A stretch of DNA of 64,000 nucleotides from Bombyx mori (GCF_030269925.1 NC_085110.1:3472001-3536000), one strand, 5' to 3'. Shown: positions 41,546 through 52,784, counted from the stretch's first letter. Numbers and translations are program-made. Notes: generated by a model from the sequence alone, not told the origin.

Positions 41546-42134
41546 TATGTGAGTGTGTACTGCAAGTCACGCATGGTAGAAGTGAAATTTATAACAAATA
41601 CATATCAATAATCGCAAGAGTCAGCCATCAACCACTCCACAGTGTAATTGAGCAGCTTCACTCTGGACTCTGGGGTAACCGTCTTCCAATATACAGTAAC
41701 CCTACGCCTGGTACGTATGATTTAGCGAGAGAAATACGAGAACGTCTATCAACTGTGTAACATCTCGTCATCCCGATTTAGGAATTTTTGAATTTACGTG
41801 TAGCGACATCTGTTGATAACAACTACATAGAAATAAGTGTAAATCATCGTTTATAGTATGAGGTAGCGCCCTCTGTGAATTGATGTTTCAACTTCACGTT
41901 TCATTTTTTCGTTTCATCGGGTTTGAAGTCACATCACAACGATTCTAAAGAAGTTTCACTTCGAAAGTGTAATGAAACGTAAATGTTTAAATGTCGTTTC
42001 GTTCTCGAACCAATAGTACGCCTCGATTTAGTCTAACGGGTACAAAATAAAGTTTGCGGTCGCTCCAATCCTTTTCCGCGGGTGTTAACGTAGCGGAGGT
42101 AAGGACGAATTAGTTTTGCTGAGTGCCTCTCGTT
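41546..42134. other. no feature recognised
   Basis: AT-rich. Near 41965-41995 the sequence again resembles 45136-45165 (GTGTAATGAAACGTAAA), so the segmental duplication may resume there. Confidence 0.4.
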
Positions 42135-42755
42135 TTGTTTCGTCGAAGTTCTAATTATGAAGTTAAGAGTCGTTTCCGATCAATTTCGCCTTCAGTTTCC
42201 TACTCAAAATTAGAAGTAAGTGTTTTAAGCTTAAAAATCTTCGTCTGTCTGTGATAAATGAACGTGTTGAGTCTGTGGTAATATAGAGCGTGTGTGATAT
42301 TATGCAGGGTGATAATCTATATCTATACTAATATTATAAAGAGGAAAGATTTGTTTGTTTGTTTGTTTCGAATAGGCTCCGAAACTACTGAACCGATTTG
42401 ATAAAATCTTTCACTTTTTGGAAGCTACACTATTCCCGAGTGACATAGGTTATTTATTCTTTTTTGAAAAAAATTAGGGATCCTTACTAAAACTCCAATA
42501 ATCTAACCCAAGTTGTAAAAAAATTACCTAAAACATTCTTTACATCGCGTGCCCTGCGAAAACTATTGATGATAGAATAAAATAATGTACTACGACTTTG
42601 TAGAACACATTATTATTTAGAAAAAGTGTCGCGACAGCATATATCTATTATAGTTATGCCGCAATAAGTTTCTTTTAATTTTTTAAAATAAAACAACGTC
42701 AAATATCGTTGTAATTTTTGTTAAAGACCCGAACGGAGCCGGAGCGGGCCGCTAG
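42135..42755 (+). repeat. 620-bp duplicated segment, copy 1 (flank plus Helitron)
   Basis: 42135-42315 (TTTCGTCGAAGTTCTAAT, AAGTTAAGAGTCGTTTCCG) and the following Helitron are matched at 49599-50221. The match stops exactly at the Helitron 3' end. Confidence 0.82.
42316..42755 (+). mobile_element. non-autonomous Helitron (GAGGAAAGATTTG family)
   Basis: A|TCTATATCTATACTAATA...GCGGGCCGCTAG|T. Contains (TTTG)n, GAATAGGCTCCGAAACTACT, GCGTGCCCTGCGAAAAC and a GC-rich 3' end (ACGGAGCCGGAGCGGGCCG). No coding capacity. Confidence 0.88.
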
Positions 42756-42825
42756 TTATTATTAAGACACGACAGTTTGCAACCTGTTTATTATGTGACG
42801 ACTCGACACAGACTGTCTAAGCTAA

Positions 42826-43105
42826 GCCCGCTCTTCGGATAGCCTGCTGACCGAGAGGGCTGGTGGTCGTGGCGCCGACGACCGCCAGTCCGCCGTCCCG
42901 AGGGGGAGGGTGATGGGAGAGATGTGCTCCGCACTAAACGCTTCACTCTCCCCCCTTTGCCTTTTCATGAGTTCTGTCTCATGCGAGGTTTGGATGCTGG
43001 TTGTTGAGCAACAGGAGGTTTTAGTCGGTTCAACTCCGACATGCCCCGCCCTCCATCCCCAGTGGAAGGCGGAAGTCCGGTGATGTCCTCCTGACAAAAA
43101 AAAAA
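42826..43105 (+). repeat. LINE-like 3' end, family E (copy 2)
   Basis: Same tract as 18155-18410 (GGGGGAGGGTGATGGGAGAG, CCTTTTCATGAGTTCTGTC, TGTCCTCCTGAC plus A-run). Its B-box-like site reads GGTTCAACTCC, one base off. Confidence 0.68.
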
Positions 43106-43492
43106 GCTAATCCCGCTACGAGCGTTTCGTGTTTTATAAAACGTATCCCTCCCTATGTTTCCCATATTCGAAAATGACACTAAAACAAAAGTTTTAAAAT
43201 TATAACACAGTCATATCACAGTAAATATACTGTGTTTTTATTTTTCTCTCTTTAAAATGAAAATTGTAGACCATAAATATAATATAATTATCTACCTTTT
43301 CTAATTGCGATAAATTCGATAATTATAAACAAACATAAATTGTATTAGTTTAATATTATTTTTAAGTGTAATATCTTTTAGAATTTCGTCACCTCAGATC
43401 CTCTTATCGTGAAAATGAATGCTTATACACAATATTCAAATGTCGACGAATAACAAACACCTTAGTCCTCCGTAATAAAAATATTCTTATTC
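43106..43492. other. no feature recognised
   Basis: AT-rich spacer. Confidence 0.4.
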
Positions 43493-43549
43493 TAGTGGAA
43501 CTGGGAAGGCTTCTGGGCCCCCAGTAATCCTTCAATACAAAACGAAACA
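43493..43549 (+). repeat. LINE family A extreme 3' end
   Basis: TAGTGGAACTGGGAAGGC, GGGCCCCCAGTAATCCTTCAA match the last 50 nt of the full-length LINE before its A-tail. Confidence 0.7.
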
Positions 43550-43885
43550 ATTTTTTTACTGAGATCCCAAGTTTTTATTACTTACTACGGATTATTATCA
43601 GCACCTTATTAAACCGAACTCTCTGATTATCAAAACTATTCGGCAACATTTAATAAATATGTCCCGGCAATCGAAGAAACTTTGGAGAATAAGTCATTGT
43701 TCAACTTCTTGTTTCGAAGTCTCGTGGAGTTTCGGGAAACCAGCTTTTCTATTAAGTAATTGCTGTAGGATGGATGTGACTTGAATTAAACCAGGACGTA
43801 GGGAGTTAAGCCGAAATAGTACTAATATGAAAACGATGATTATTTGTTGAGCTAAGCAGAAATTCAATTCATGTGTCAATTCTCT
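43550..43885. other. no feature recognised
   Basis: AT-rich spacer. Confidence 0.4.
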
Positions 43886-44195
43886 CAGAGCTAAGCGTCA
43901 AGACCCTACGTCTATCTACGATCTGTACGCAGCGTCTCCTCAAGTACTTCGGACACGTGGCCCGACGAAACCTGACAACTTGGAAAAACGAATAGTTGTA
44001 ATTCACGTGGAAGGGAAGAGAAGTCGAGGAAAATTGCCAACCAAGTGGACGGACATTGTCAAAGAGGCCACAAACACCAGCGTCCCGGGCGCCATTAAGC
44101 AGGCCGAATGCAGGCAACATTGGAGGAAGCTGGTGCAAAAACTAGACCAAGGTGGTCACGACCCTCAGTAATGACGAAGCGACGAAGAAGAAGCA
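43886..44195 (+). pseudogene. RTE-type LINE C-terminus, frameshifted
   Basis: 43886-43978 reads TICTQRLLKYFGHVARRN; from 43980 a second frame reads KRIVVIHVEGKRSRGKLPTK, WTDIVKEATNT and HWRKLVQKLDQGGHDPQ, ending in (GAAGAA)n. This is the C-terminal end of an RTE-type LINE protein, with one frame break near 43978. Its sequence differs clearly from the one at 26411, so two RTE-like lineages are present. Confidence 0.87.
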
Positions 44196-44509
44196 AAAAC
44201 ACTTATCGATTTAGTTCATGTTTCGTTAACTGGTTAAATTGAAAGCGATAGGCGATTCTGCACCATAGTATATAAGAGAACCCATGACCCCACATGCTCG
44301 AGAACCCCATGTGCGATGTTAAATTGAATAACAAAATTATGGATCTACTGACTGTTCCACATTTCAAACCACAATACATAAATAACGAAAGCTGAAATAG
44401 GCTTCATACGTCATAGAGTTTTAACAAAAAAATATGCGATTTTTTTGTCTGTTTTTAATTGAAAAAACATATGAACCTTTTCGTTAGTTTTTATAGATTT
44501 TGTATATTT

Positions 44510-44602
44510 TTTTTTGTTGCTTACACGATTGATTGTGCTTACAGTCCGACTGGTTTTATTGGTTACTAGAGCACACATACAACGCGAAGTGAATGCCGCC
44601 GC
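44510..44602 (-). repeat. old Bm1, cut by LINE insertion
   Basis: T-run, TTGCTTACACGATTGATTG, GTTACTAGAGCACACATACA, AATGCCGCCGC. The rest continues to the right of the LINE at 44901 (CATATCTTGGGACTTATTGA). Confidence 0.6.
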
Positions 44603-44900
44603 TCGCCCTAAGCACGTCATTACGGATCCTCCCGATCCATTAACGGTGCTTTTAGGTATCTCAAGCATCGGTCACCGTCCTCGCCGAGCCCGTCGCTTGC
44701 TCATAGACACAGCCCACTGAGTTTGTCGCCGGATCTTCTCAGTGAGTCGCGTTTCCGATCCGGTGGTAGATTCTGCGAAGCACTGCTCTTGCTAGGGCCA
44801 GTGTTAGCAACACTCCCGGTTTAAGCCCCGTGAGTTCACCTTCACATCAAGGAGAAGCTGAAATAGCCTTTCAAGGCTATCAGCTTAGGTAGTCAAAAAA
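44603..44900 (+). mobile_element. 5'-truncated LINE family B copy
   Basis: It encodes HVITDPPDPLTVLLGIS, then the 3' module and A-run. CGCCGC flanks both sides (44597-44602 and 44901-44906). Inserted in an old Bm1. Confidence 0.86.
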
Positions 44901-45135
44901 CGCCGCATATCTTGGGACTTATTGAGGTCTATAGTCATATAATTACGCACATTAACATTTTGCCGCGAATGATTTTTATTACGATGTGTCTAGTACATTA
45001 CAAAAGTCGGTTTATTGAGAAATGGTAATAATAATGCCAATTAAGATTTGTGAGCTACATAATACATAGCTGAGCTTAAGCACGACTGAACAAGCAATAT
45101 AATTTCTATGCTGAGAATAATATGTGTTGTGAAAC
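44901..45135. repeat. segmental duplication, copy 2 flank
   Basis: Counterpart of 41052-41302, with small indels; about one difference per 10-15 bases by eye. Confidence 0.72.
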
Positions 45136-45664
45136 GTGTAATGAAACGTAAACGTTTCCAAAGATATGTTTGATTTGAATAAACAAAGTAATAATTAATT
45201 TCACACACATACACACACACACACACGTATTGCTTGCGTCGACTAAAAAATACGGTAATACGATCGCTCATCGTCTTCATTCGTAGAAACCGAAATACTT
45301 GCGGAATTGACCGGGAAATTGCAATATTTGCAATAAAAAATTGACTGTCATTGACGAAAATGTCCATGCTACTAAATATGATACCTACATATTTTTTATA
45401 TTATAGTATTTTTATTTAGTAGCATACAACAAAATTAAATATAACCAACTATACTCTATTCCAATTATGAATATGTAATTATGTTATTGTGTGTGTGAAT
45501 TCATTGTATAATCATTTAAATTGATTGTGTATTTTTTAAATGGTATTTACGACCATGAACAATTTTTTTTTGTTATTATTATATTTCAAATTATGCGAAA
45601 CGAGAAGAGTTACTTTCTAAGAAGTGTCAAAGGGGACTTCGTAATTCGAATAGAGTATAATTTT
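45136..45664. other. no gene; CA-rich microsatellite at 45202-45226
   Basis: AT-rich. (CA)n with one interruption at 45202-45226. Confidence 0.5.
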
Positions 45665-45975
45665 TTTTGCTAACAACTACTCGAGCGTCTCCAAGGCAGA
45701 TAAAACAACTCAAGAGTAGCTGCTTCGCGAATGAATCTACTACCGGATCAGAATCGCGACCCGCTGAGAAGATCCGGCGAGAAACTCAGCGGGCTGATGT
45801 TTAGGTTAGGTTGCACGTCGAACTCTTAGCCGAGTTCGACGAGTACGGCTACCGGGGTCTCTACTACTGTTAGAGCGGAAGGCGTCTAATGCAAGGCTTA
45901 TTGCATCTGATGGATCCGTAAGGACTTGTCTAGGGCGACGACGGTGACTGGCTCCTGCGGGATCAGCATTCGGGG
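45665..45975 (-). mobile_element. LINE family A fragment
   Basis: Minus-strand match to 5360-5670 of the full-length LINE: AACTCAAGAGTAGCTGCTTC, AATGAATCTACTACCGGATC, TTAGGTTGCACGTCGAACTC. It covers the ORF2 C-terminus and part of the 3' UTR, without a complete tail. Confidence 0.86.
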
Positions 45976-47080
45976 ACATCTACATACGTGAACTGAACCA
46001 TGACAAGAATATGCAAGTAATCAATATTAGGCGAGGTTCGATGTTGAATACCAAATGAATGTGTTTTAAGGGCCTTACCATCGGTCCTGTAAGCGAATAA
46101 TAAAATTTTTAATTTATTTTGATCTTAGTAAGACTAGTGCAATTGTTTTAAAGTAAAACTTAAAAAGTTTGACTGCTAAATCAACAGTGGTTCGTTAATT
46201 TATCAATCTCCCACGTTTTTCTTACGAAGATTTGCCTACGATTGTCTTGTTACTACGATTGTGTTGTTAGGAGTGCTGTTTCAACTGTACACAAATATGG
46301 GTTAACTTTTACGCTATCGAGAACGTTAAAAAAACTGGCACTAAGCATACTAGTGCGTCTCAGTCATACTTGGTAGTCTATTATCACGAGTATTTTTTAA
46401 AGACATAGCCAGCCCAAGCCCAGCGAGTGAGCGAGTGAGTGCGGAAGAAATAAGCAGGATAGCATTCCACAGAAATATTCGTCATTGGATGACTAATTCT
46501 AATTTGCTTACGTACACAGCCGTAGCCTTTAATTTTAGTAACATAATTTCTCTGATGGCTTAAATAGTACAATTTCGCTTATACAATTATCACCGACGCT
46601 TGATCTTGTATAGGTTTCTCTTTTTATCGAAAATATCGCTAAATTAAATAAGTTTTGTATACGAAAACCTTGAAACTTTAATTTGCTGTTAACGAAAACT
46701 GGTTTTTCAAATTTGAAGTTTTCAGCACGAAAACAAATAGTAAGATAGATAAATTTATATTGAATGCCGTATGTCGTATGGTGCACGTCTGTATGTTGCA
46801 TGCGTTCCATGATTGGAAATATAATTGGATCGTAAGCCAAATTAGTTTTAATGCGATGTTGTTCATAAATTACAAATGCTACTTTGTACGGAATGTTTTT
46901 TTTTAATTAGCTTTACAGAAAACTGAGATTGTCATTATTATGTCTCTTTTCTTCTTATTGATGTCTTCTCAAATTTTCACGGGCGGCGCAGCAAGTCCTC
47001 TTATCATGAGTGTTACGACCGACCGTCTGCCTGACGTCAATTTTCCTTGGGTTATATCTCCACATATCCATTCCACCTCA
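45976..47080. other. no feature recognised
   Basis: 1.1 kb AT-rich; overlapping 60-100 codon frames at 46384-46866 show no motif. Confidence 0.4.
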
Positions 47081-47352
47081 AGCACTGGTCACCGTCCTCG
47101 CCGAACCCGTCGCTTGTGACGAAGGGCTCGACGAGCGAATTAACCCACAGACACAGCCCACTGAGTTTCTCGCCGGATCTTCTCAGTGGGTCGCGCTTCC
47201 GATCCGGTGGTAGATTCTGCGAAGCACTGCTCTTGCTAGGGCGGTGTTAGCAATTCTCCGGTTTGAGCCCCGTCAGCTCACCTACACAAGCTAGGGTAAG
47301 CTGAAATAGCCACTCAAGGCTATCAGCATAAGTAGGAAAAAAAAAAAAAAAT
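47081..47352 (+). mobile_element. 5'-truncated LINE family B copy
   Basis: It starts at CTCAAGCACTGGTCACCG, followed by the Arg-rich C-terminal codons, 3' module and a 15-nt A-run. Confidence 0.86.
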
Positions 47353-48019
47353 CAGATGTATAAGACGTAAAGTAAGGAAAGCTGACTCCACCACCACGTG
47401 GAATAAATATCTGGGAATAGAGAGAGAGAGAGAGAGAGAGGGGGAGAGAGGAGAGAGAAAGATTAACATTTTACTATTTTATACTAAAATTCCGGTTTCC
47501 AAATATGAAAAAATTAAAAATGTTACATATTTTCGCGCTTTCATTATATCGTTTGAAAAGACTGACGCTTTACGAATTCACATCGTCCATCGAGGGACAT
47601 ACGAAGCAGTGTATTGTGTTCGAATGCTACTGTTTTTTTTTCTGTTTCTACACAAAAGGACAGTGCACCAGACAAAGCGAAGTTATGCAAGCGTTCGTAG
47701 CATTCAAGCATGGGAACAATGTTGGATCCATTCGAGTCCTAAGCGGCCGCAAATAAAACATGATAATTCCGTTTAATTCATCCCCTGCCAGGGGTGTCGC
47801 GTCAGATTGATCGAAAAGGTCAACTAAGATTTAACTATACTTTGAAGTCTATTTCGTTATTGTATATAATTGTTTTTTTTGGCGTAGTCCTAATAATCTC
47901 TCCACACCTGGTTTTAAACGGTTACCGATCTATTATGGACTTTCCCAACTTATTAAAACTAAAACTCCGTACTGGTAAATATCACAATACGTTTATTCCT
48001 GCAGTAATGCATTCCCAGT
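47353..48019. other. no gene; GA microsatellite at 47418-47459
   Basis: (GA)n and GGGGAGAG variants at 47418-47459. An 83-codon frame (47505-47756) is Phe/Cys-rich and unrecognised. Decayed Bm1-like text lies near 47890-47945. Confidence 0.45.
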
Positions 48020-48152
48020 CCTATTAAATCGAGACCTAGATCTCATATCTCAAGGTGGATGATGGCATTACGTGGAGATATCTAAGATTGTCGTAACCAC
48101 TTAAGACCAGTAGGGCGGTGCGGTCGTCAACCCGTCTATCCAATAAAAAAAA
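48020..48152 (+). repeat. decayed Bm1 3' part
   Basis: ATCTCATATCTCAAGGTGGAT, GTAACCACTTAAGACCAG and CCAATAAAAAAAAG. Confidence 0.65.
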
Positions 48153-48324
48153 GAATCACGACTGCGTAGAGGCCGGTAGGGGATTGTGGAAGGTATAACG
48201 ACGGAGGGAAGATCTTCCACCGAGCGGGTGATATTGTTTGGTAGACCGACGGTCCGAATGTTGTTGTTCGGAATTTGTCTATATGCAAGCTTGTCTTGAA
48301 AATGTCGTAAGCGAGATTCAGTCA

Positions 48325-48572
48325 TTTTTTTTTATTTATTGCTTAGGTGGGTGTACGAGCTCACAGCCCAACTGGTGTTAAATGGCTTATGGAGCCCATA
48401 GACATCTACAACGTAAATGCGCCACCCACCTTGAGATCTAAGTTCTAAGGTCTCAGTATAGTTACAAAGGCTACCCCACCCTTCAAACCGAAACACATTA
48501 CTGCTTCACGGCCGAAATAGGCAGGGTGGTGGTACCTACCCGTGCGGACTCACAAGAGGTCCTACCACCAGT
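48325..48572 (-). mobile_element. Bm1 SINE, head missing
   Basis: T-run then full body to GGTCCTACCACCAGT. Confidence 0.88.
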
Positions 48573-48914
48573 GTCTGTCAAATATCTTGCGTTATATGAT
48601 GGCTAACCGCCACTTAGTGCTAAATGATTCAATAAAGAAGGTCGGTTGAAACGCTCTTTGCAAAACGAAACACTTGAAAGAGTCAGCCCTAACTCATGTT
48701 GAGCAGATGTTAGAGGGCCCAGCTATACTCCGTGGATGCACGGGGACAAAAGCCCAGTGGTAACGGGATAGATAATGTTTTTCATAACGTTAGCCGAGCT
48801 TAATGGAGGATCTGCAGTAGGTGTCTGTCGCATGCCAAGCGAAATGATCTCACATTGCAATGAAAATGTTCTTTGTACGTCAAAATTTTTTGCATAACGA
48901 TCACTATGAGATTC

Positions 48915-49090
48915 CTACCTATTCTTATAAGGCTTGAGAGGCTATTTCAGCGTCACCCTAGTTCAAACCGGAAGTACTGCTAACACTGGCCCTAGCAAGA
49001 GCCGTGATTCGCAGAATCTACCACCGGATCGGAAACGCGACCCACTAAAAAGATCCGGCGAGAAACTCAGTGGGCTTTGGGTCTATGGGT
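48915..49090 (-). mobile_element. 5'-truncated LINE family B 3' end
   Basis: Minus copy of the 3' module with terminal hairpin; the segment CACGTAGGTGAGCTCACGGGG is deleted. Confidence 0.82.
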
Positions 49091-49598
49091 AAAAACCCGT
49101 ATCACGTTAACCATCACTGACTGTAACTGCTGTACCAGCAATCCGGGTTTGATTCTCGTTCGAGCCAAACTTTATAGCATAGCTAGTAGTTGGCACTTCA
49201 ACAGCACCCTATGCATATTTTTAGTGACTCGTGCTTAGTGCCATGACTCCGCAGTTTATTTCATTCCCCCACAATAGGAAGTTTCACGCGTATAATGGTT
49301 ATAATGTCAGTTTTGATTTCGGTAAGACCTCTCTTTGTTGTGCCCTCGAGTTGAAATATGGCACTTCACTATATTAATACTAATCATCGCAAATTTGATA
49401 CTTTAAAATCTTAAGTGTTTTTTTATTGTGAATCGCCTCGTGATGAATGATTTTTGGAGCCTGTAACAAAATTAGAATGCGTTCAGACAAAGTGCATTCT
49501 ACATTCGAAGCAGATAAGCGTTTCCGTCAGAAGGGTGGAGTGAACTATCCTACTAATAATATAAACCCGAAAGTTTGTAAGAATGTATGGATGTATGT
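49091..49598. other. no gene; Helitron-like 5' end near 49548
   Basis: CTATCCTACTAATAATATAAA and GTAAGAATGTATGGATGTATG at 49548-49596 resemble the 5' end of another Helitron family, here directly joined to the duplicated segment. Confidence 0.4.
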
Positions 49599-50221
49599 TT
49601 GTTTCGTCGAAGTTCTAATGATGAAGTTAAGAGTCGTTTCCGATCAATTTCGCCTTCAGTTTCCTAACCAAAATTAGAAGTAAGTGTTTTAAGCTTAAAA
49701 ATCTTCGTCTGTCTGTGATAAATAAACGTGTCGAGTCTGTGGTAATATAGAGCGTGTGTGATATTATGCAGAGTGATAATCTATACTAATATTATAAAGA
49801 GGAAAGATTTGTTTGTTTGTTTGTATTGAATAGGCTCCGAAATTACTGAACCGATTTGAAAAATTCTTTCACTGTTTGGAAGCTACACTATTTCCGAGTG
49901 ACATAGGCTATAATCATCTTTTTTGAAAAAAATTAGGGATCCTTACCAAAACTCCAATAATTATAACCCAAGGTGTAAAAAAAATACCTAAAATATTCTT
50001 TACATCGCGTGCCCTGCGAAAACTATTGATGATAGAATAAAATAATGAACTTGAATGACTTTGTAGAACACATTATTATTTACAAAAAGTGTTGCGACAG
50101 CATATATCTAACTATTATAGTTATGCCGCAATAAGTTTCTTTTATTTTTAAAAGTAAAACAACGTCAAATATCGTTGATATTTTTGTTAAAGACCCGAGC
50201 GTAGCCGGAGTGGGCCGCTTG
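49599..50221 (+). repeat. 620-bp duplicated segment, copy 2 (flank plus Helitron)
   Basis: Matches 42135-42755 over the flank and the Helitron and ends at the same Helitron terminus. Confidence 0.82.
49780..50221 (+). mobile_element. non-autonomous Helitron (GAGGAAAGATTTG family)
   Basis: A|TCTATACTAATATTATAAAG...GGGCCGCTTG|T; the terminal CTAG has become CTTG. Otherwise like 42316-42755. Confidence 0.86.
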
Positions 50222-50238
50222 TAATTTATAAAGATATC

Positions 50239-50712
50239 GTGTGAATTATACAAAATATCACGGTACGTCTCAAGTAAGAAGGAAAAAAATTCTGTCATTG
50301 CGAGCTATTTTGGAGTGCGCCCCAAAAACCTTTCGACTTACACGTATAATAATAGAAAATGGTACTATTATTGATCGAAGAGAAAATGGAAACGTTAATA
50401 TTAAATAGTCCTACAAAAAATCCCGTGACAGCATATATCTTTTTTTTATTTGTAAGCCATTATCATCAAAATAGTGCACCTTGAATACTAGAAGAGGAAA
50501 GATTAGATTCCTTGTTTGTTATTGTCTGTTCGTTTTTTTATTGTGTTTGTTACCGCCAGGACCAGATTTGTATAAAAGATATGTAATTTAATAAGATCAA
50601 TAATAAATTACAGTTCCCGAAGCGAAGCGATAGGGTCGATAGTATAGGGGGTCGATATATATACTTACAATAAAACTGAAGATGGACCTCGCTTTTCAAG
50701 GTATCAAGATAT
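50239..50712 (+). repeat. direct repeat R, copy 1
   Basis: GTGTGAATTATACAAAATATC, CATTGCGAGCTATTTTGG, CCGCCAGGACCAGATTTG, GGACCTCGCTTTTCAAGG. Repeated at 51150 with small indels. Inner features (TTTCCTTGTTTGTTATTG, CCCGAAGCGAAGCGATAGGG) resemble Helitron ends, so R may itself be a Helitron relic. Confidence 0.82.
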
Positions 50713-50728
50713 ATTATGATGATGATGA

Positions 50729-51144
50729 TCTATATATTAATACGTGAAGCAAAAATTTTGTATCCCTTTTTACGAAAATTGCGCGGATGGAGGAGTATGA
50801 AATTTTCCACATTTATAGAAAATATAGAGAAGAAGTGCACAATGCTAATTTTTTTTAAATAATGCATAAAAGATACATTAAATCAATAAAGAAAACATTA
50901 CACACACTACATACCATGTATTTGACGCACACACGCATGCATACTATTTATTGTCAAACTTTTGTTCTTGACGTCTGTGGTCAAATTGAGGATAGATTAA
51001 ATATTGTTTGTATTTGTTAATATTTTAATAGTGAAGTCTTGGCGAAATTTGTGATTATAGAAGTATAAAATACAATCATAATAGTGTAAAAGCTTACAAT
51101 TCCAATTAATTATAGTCGAATTTCGACTACTGCGGGACCACTAG
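50729..51144 (+). mobile_element. non-autonomous Helitron (TACGTGAAGC family), copy 2
   Basis: A|TCTATATATTAATACGTG...GCGGGACCACTAG|T between the two R repeats. The subterminal palindrome AGTCGAATTTCGACT is kept with one change. Confidence 0.9.
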
Positions 51145-51149
51145 TAGTG

Positions 51150-51890
51150 TGAATTATACAAAATATCACGGTACGTCTCAAGTAAGAAGGAAAAAAATTC
51201 TGTCATTGCGAGCTATTTTGGCGTGCGCCCCAAAAACCGTTGGACTTACACGTATAATAGAAAATGGTAACGTTAATATTAAATAGTCCTACAAAAAATC
51301 CCGTGACAGCATATATCTTTTTTTTTATTTGTAAGCCATTATCAGCAAAATAGTGCACCTTGAATATTAGAAGAGGAAAGATTAGATTCCTTGTTTGCTA
51401 TTGTTTGTTCGTTTTTTTAATGTGTTCGTTACCGCCAGGACCAGATTTGTATAAAAGATATGTAATTTAATAAGATCAATTATAAATTACAGTTCCCGAA
51501 GTGAAGCGATAGGGTCGATAGTATAGGGGGTCGCTATATATACCTAGAATAAAACTGAAAATGGACCACCCACGTCATTACGGATCCTCCTGATCCATTA
51601 ACGGTGCTTTTAGGCACCACAAGCACCGGTCGCCGTCCTCGTCGAACCCGTCGCTTGCGACGAAGGGCTCGACGAGCGAACTAACCCATAGACACAGCCC
51701 ACTGAGTTTCTCGCCGGATCTTCTCAGTGGGTCGCGTTTCCGATCCGGTGGTAGATTCTGCGAAGCACTGCTCTTGCTAGGGTCAGTGTTAGCAACTCTC
51801 CGGTTGAGCCCCGCGAGCTCTCAAGGCTATCAGCAAAGGTAGGAAAAAAAAAAAAAAAAAAAGAAAATGGACCTCGCTTTTCAAGGTATT
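51150..51890 (+). repeat. direct repeat R, copy 2, split by a LINE
   Basis: 51150-51567 and 51874-51890 together correspond to copy 1. The LINE at 51568-51862 splits it. Confidence 0.82.
51568..51862 (+). mobile_element. LINE family B copy with 11-bp target duplication
   Basis: 5'-truncated at codons for HVITDPPDPLTVLLG, followed by the Arg-rich C-terminus, 3' module and a 20-nt A-run. GAAAATGGACC is present on both sides (51557-51567 and 51863-51873). The duplication is perfect, so the insertion is young. Confidence 0.93.
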
Positions 51891-51909
51891 GTAATAAAAT
51901 CTAATAAAT

Positions 51910-52152
51910 CACTGGTGGTAGGACCTCTTGTGAGTCCGCGCGGGTAGGTACCACCGCCCCGCCTATTTCTGCCGTGAAGCAGTAATGCGTTTCGGTTTGA
52001 AGGGTGGGGCAGCCGTTGTGACTATACTGAGACCTTAGAACTATATCTCAAGGTGTGTGGCGCATTTACGTTGTAGATGTCTATGGGCTCCAGTAACCAC
52101 TTAACACCAGGTGGGCTGTGAGCTCGTCCACACATCTAGGCAATAAAAAAAA
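51910..52152 (+). mobile_element. Bm1 SINE, head missing
   Basis: Standard body and tail, little diverged. Confidence 0.9.
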
Positions 52153-52161
52153 TCAAAAAAA

Positions 52162-52260
52162 AATCGCAACGTTAAAAAATTACAATTAGATGCATGCGAA
52201 AAAAAAAAACAAAAAAAAAATAATCGCAACGTTAAAAAATAACAATTTGACGCATGCGAA
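52162..52260 (+). repeat. A-rich tandem repeat, two 60-bp units
   Basis: AATCGCAACGTTAAAAAAT...GCATGCGAA at 52162-52200 and again at 52222-52260 with four differences, separated by A-runs. Confidence 0.8.
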
Positions 52261-52784
52261 AAAAAAAATCAAACTGCATTGTGATTTCATCGAAAACAAA
52301 TCACTCTCGCTATTTCAGAAGAACCACCAGTTGATTCGATCCAGTGGACGGATTCAATTTGTAACGTGGTTTAACAAACAAATTACATTTAAATGATAAT
52401 AAATAAATAACATCGTTCATAGTTCGGACATGACGTAATATTACTAGATTTTAGCTATTTTAATGCTAATAATGTTTCAATCGAGGTTTTGAGTTTTGAG
52501 ATACATCTAAAACATTAATGTAGGATTGGTAAGAATTGCACTTATGAAAAGAGTGTGGAGCAGAGTGTTAAGATGCGAGTAAGAGGAAACGGTAAGAAAG
52601 AGAAAAAAGAGAAGAAAGAGAATGTCAGAGAATGTCAGAGAAAAAAGCAAGATGGCGAAGACGATTAAATGAGCAAGACGTAAAAAAAGGTATCAGTTAA
52701 TTGTTAATTATAATAACAGAGAAGATTTTGTATGAGAACAACAAAAGTGCCACAGTGTAGGTATAGTTTTATTACGATTCTAAT
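52261..52784. other. no feature recognised
   Basis: AT-rich; a purine-rich stretch at 52565-52640 (AGAGAAAAAAGAGAAG). Confidence 0.4.

Noticed and set aside
41512..41760. 82-codon frame starting at the Bm1 tail
   Set aside because: Its start is SINE sequence and the rest has no homology that I recognise.
46384..46866. Group of overlapping minus-strand frames of 60-100 codons
   Set aside because: They overlap each other in different frames and show no family motif.
47505..47756. 83-codon frame rich in Phe and Cys
   Set aside because: No recognisable domain and no supporting signals; not enough to call a gene.
49800..51600. CRISPR-like spaced repeats
   Set aside because: The repeats are two long direct copies and Helitrons, not short regularly spaced units; the genome is eukaryotic.
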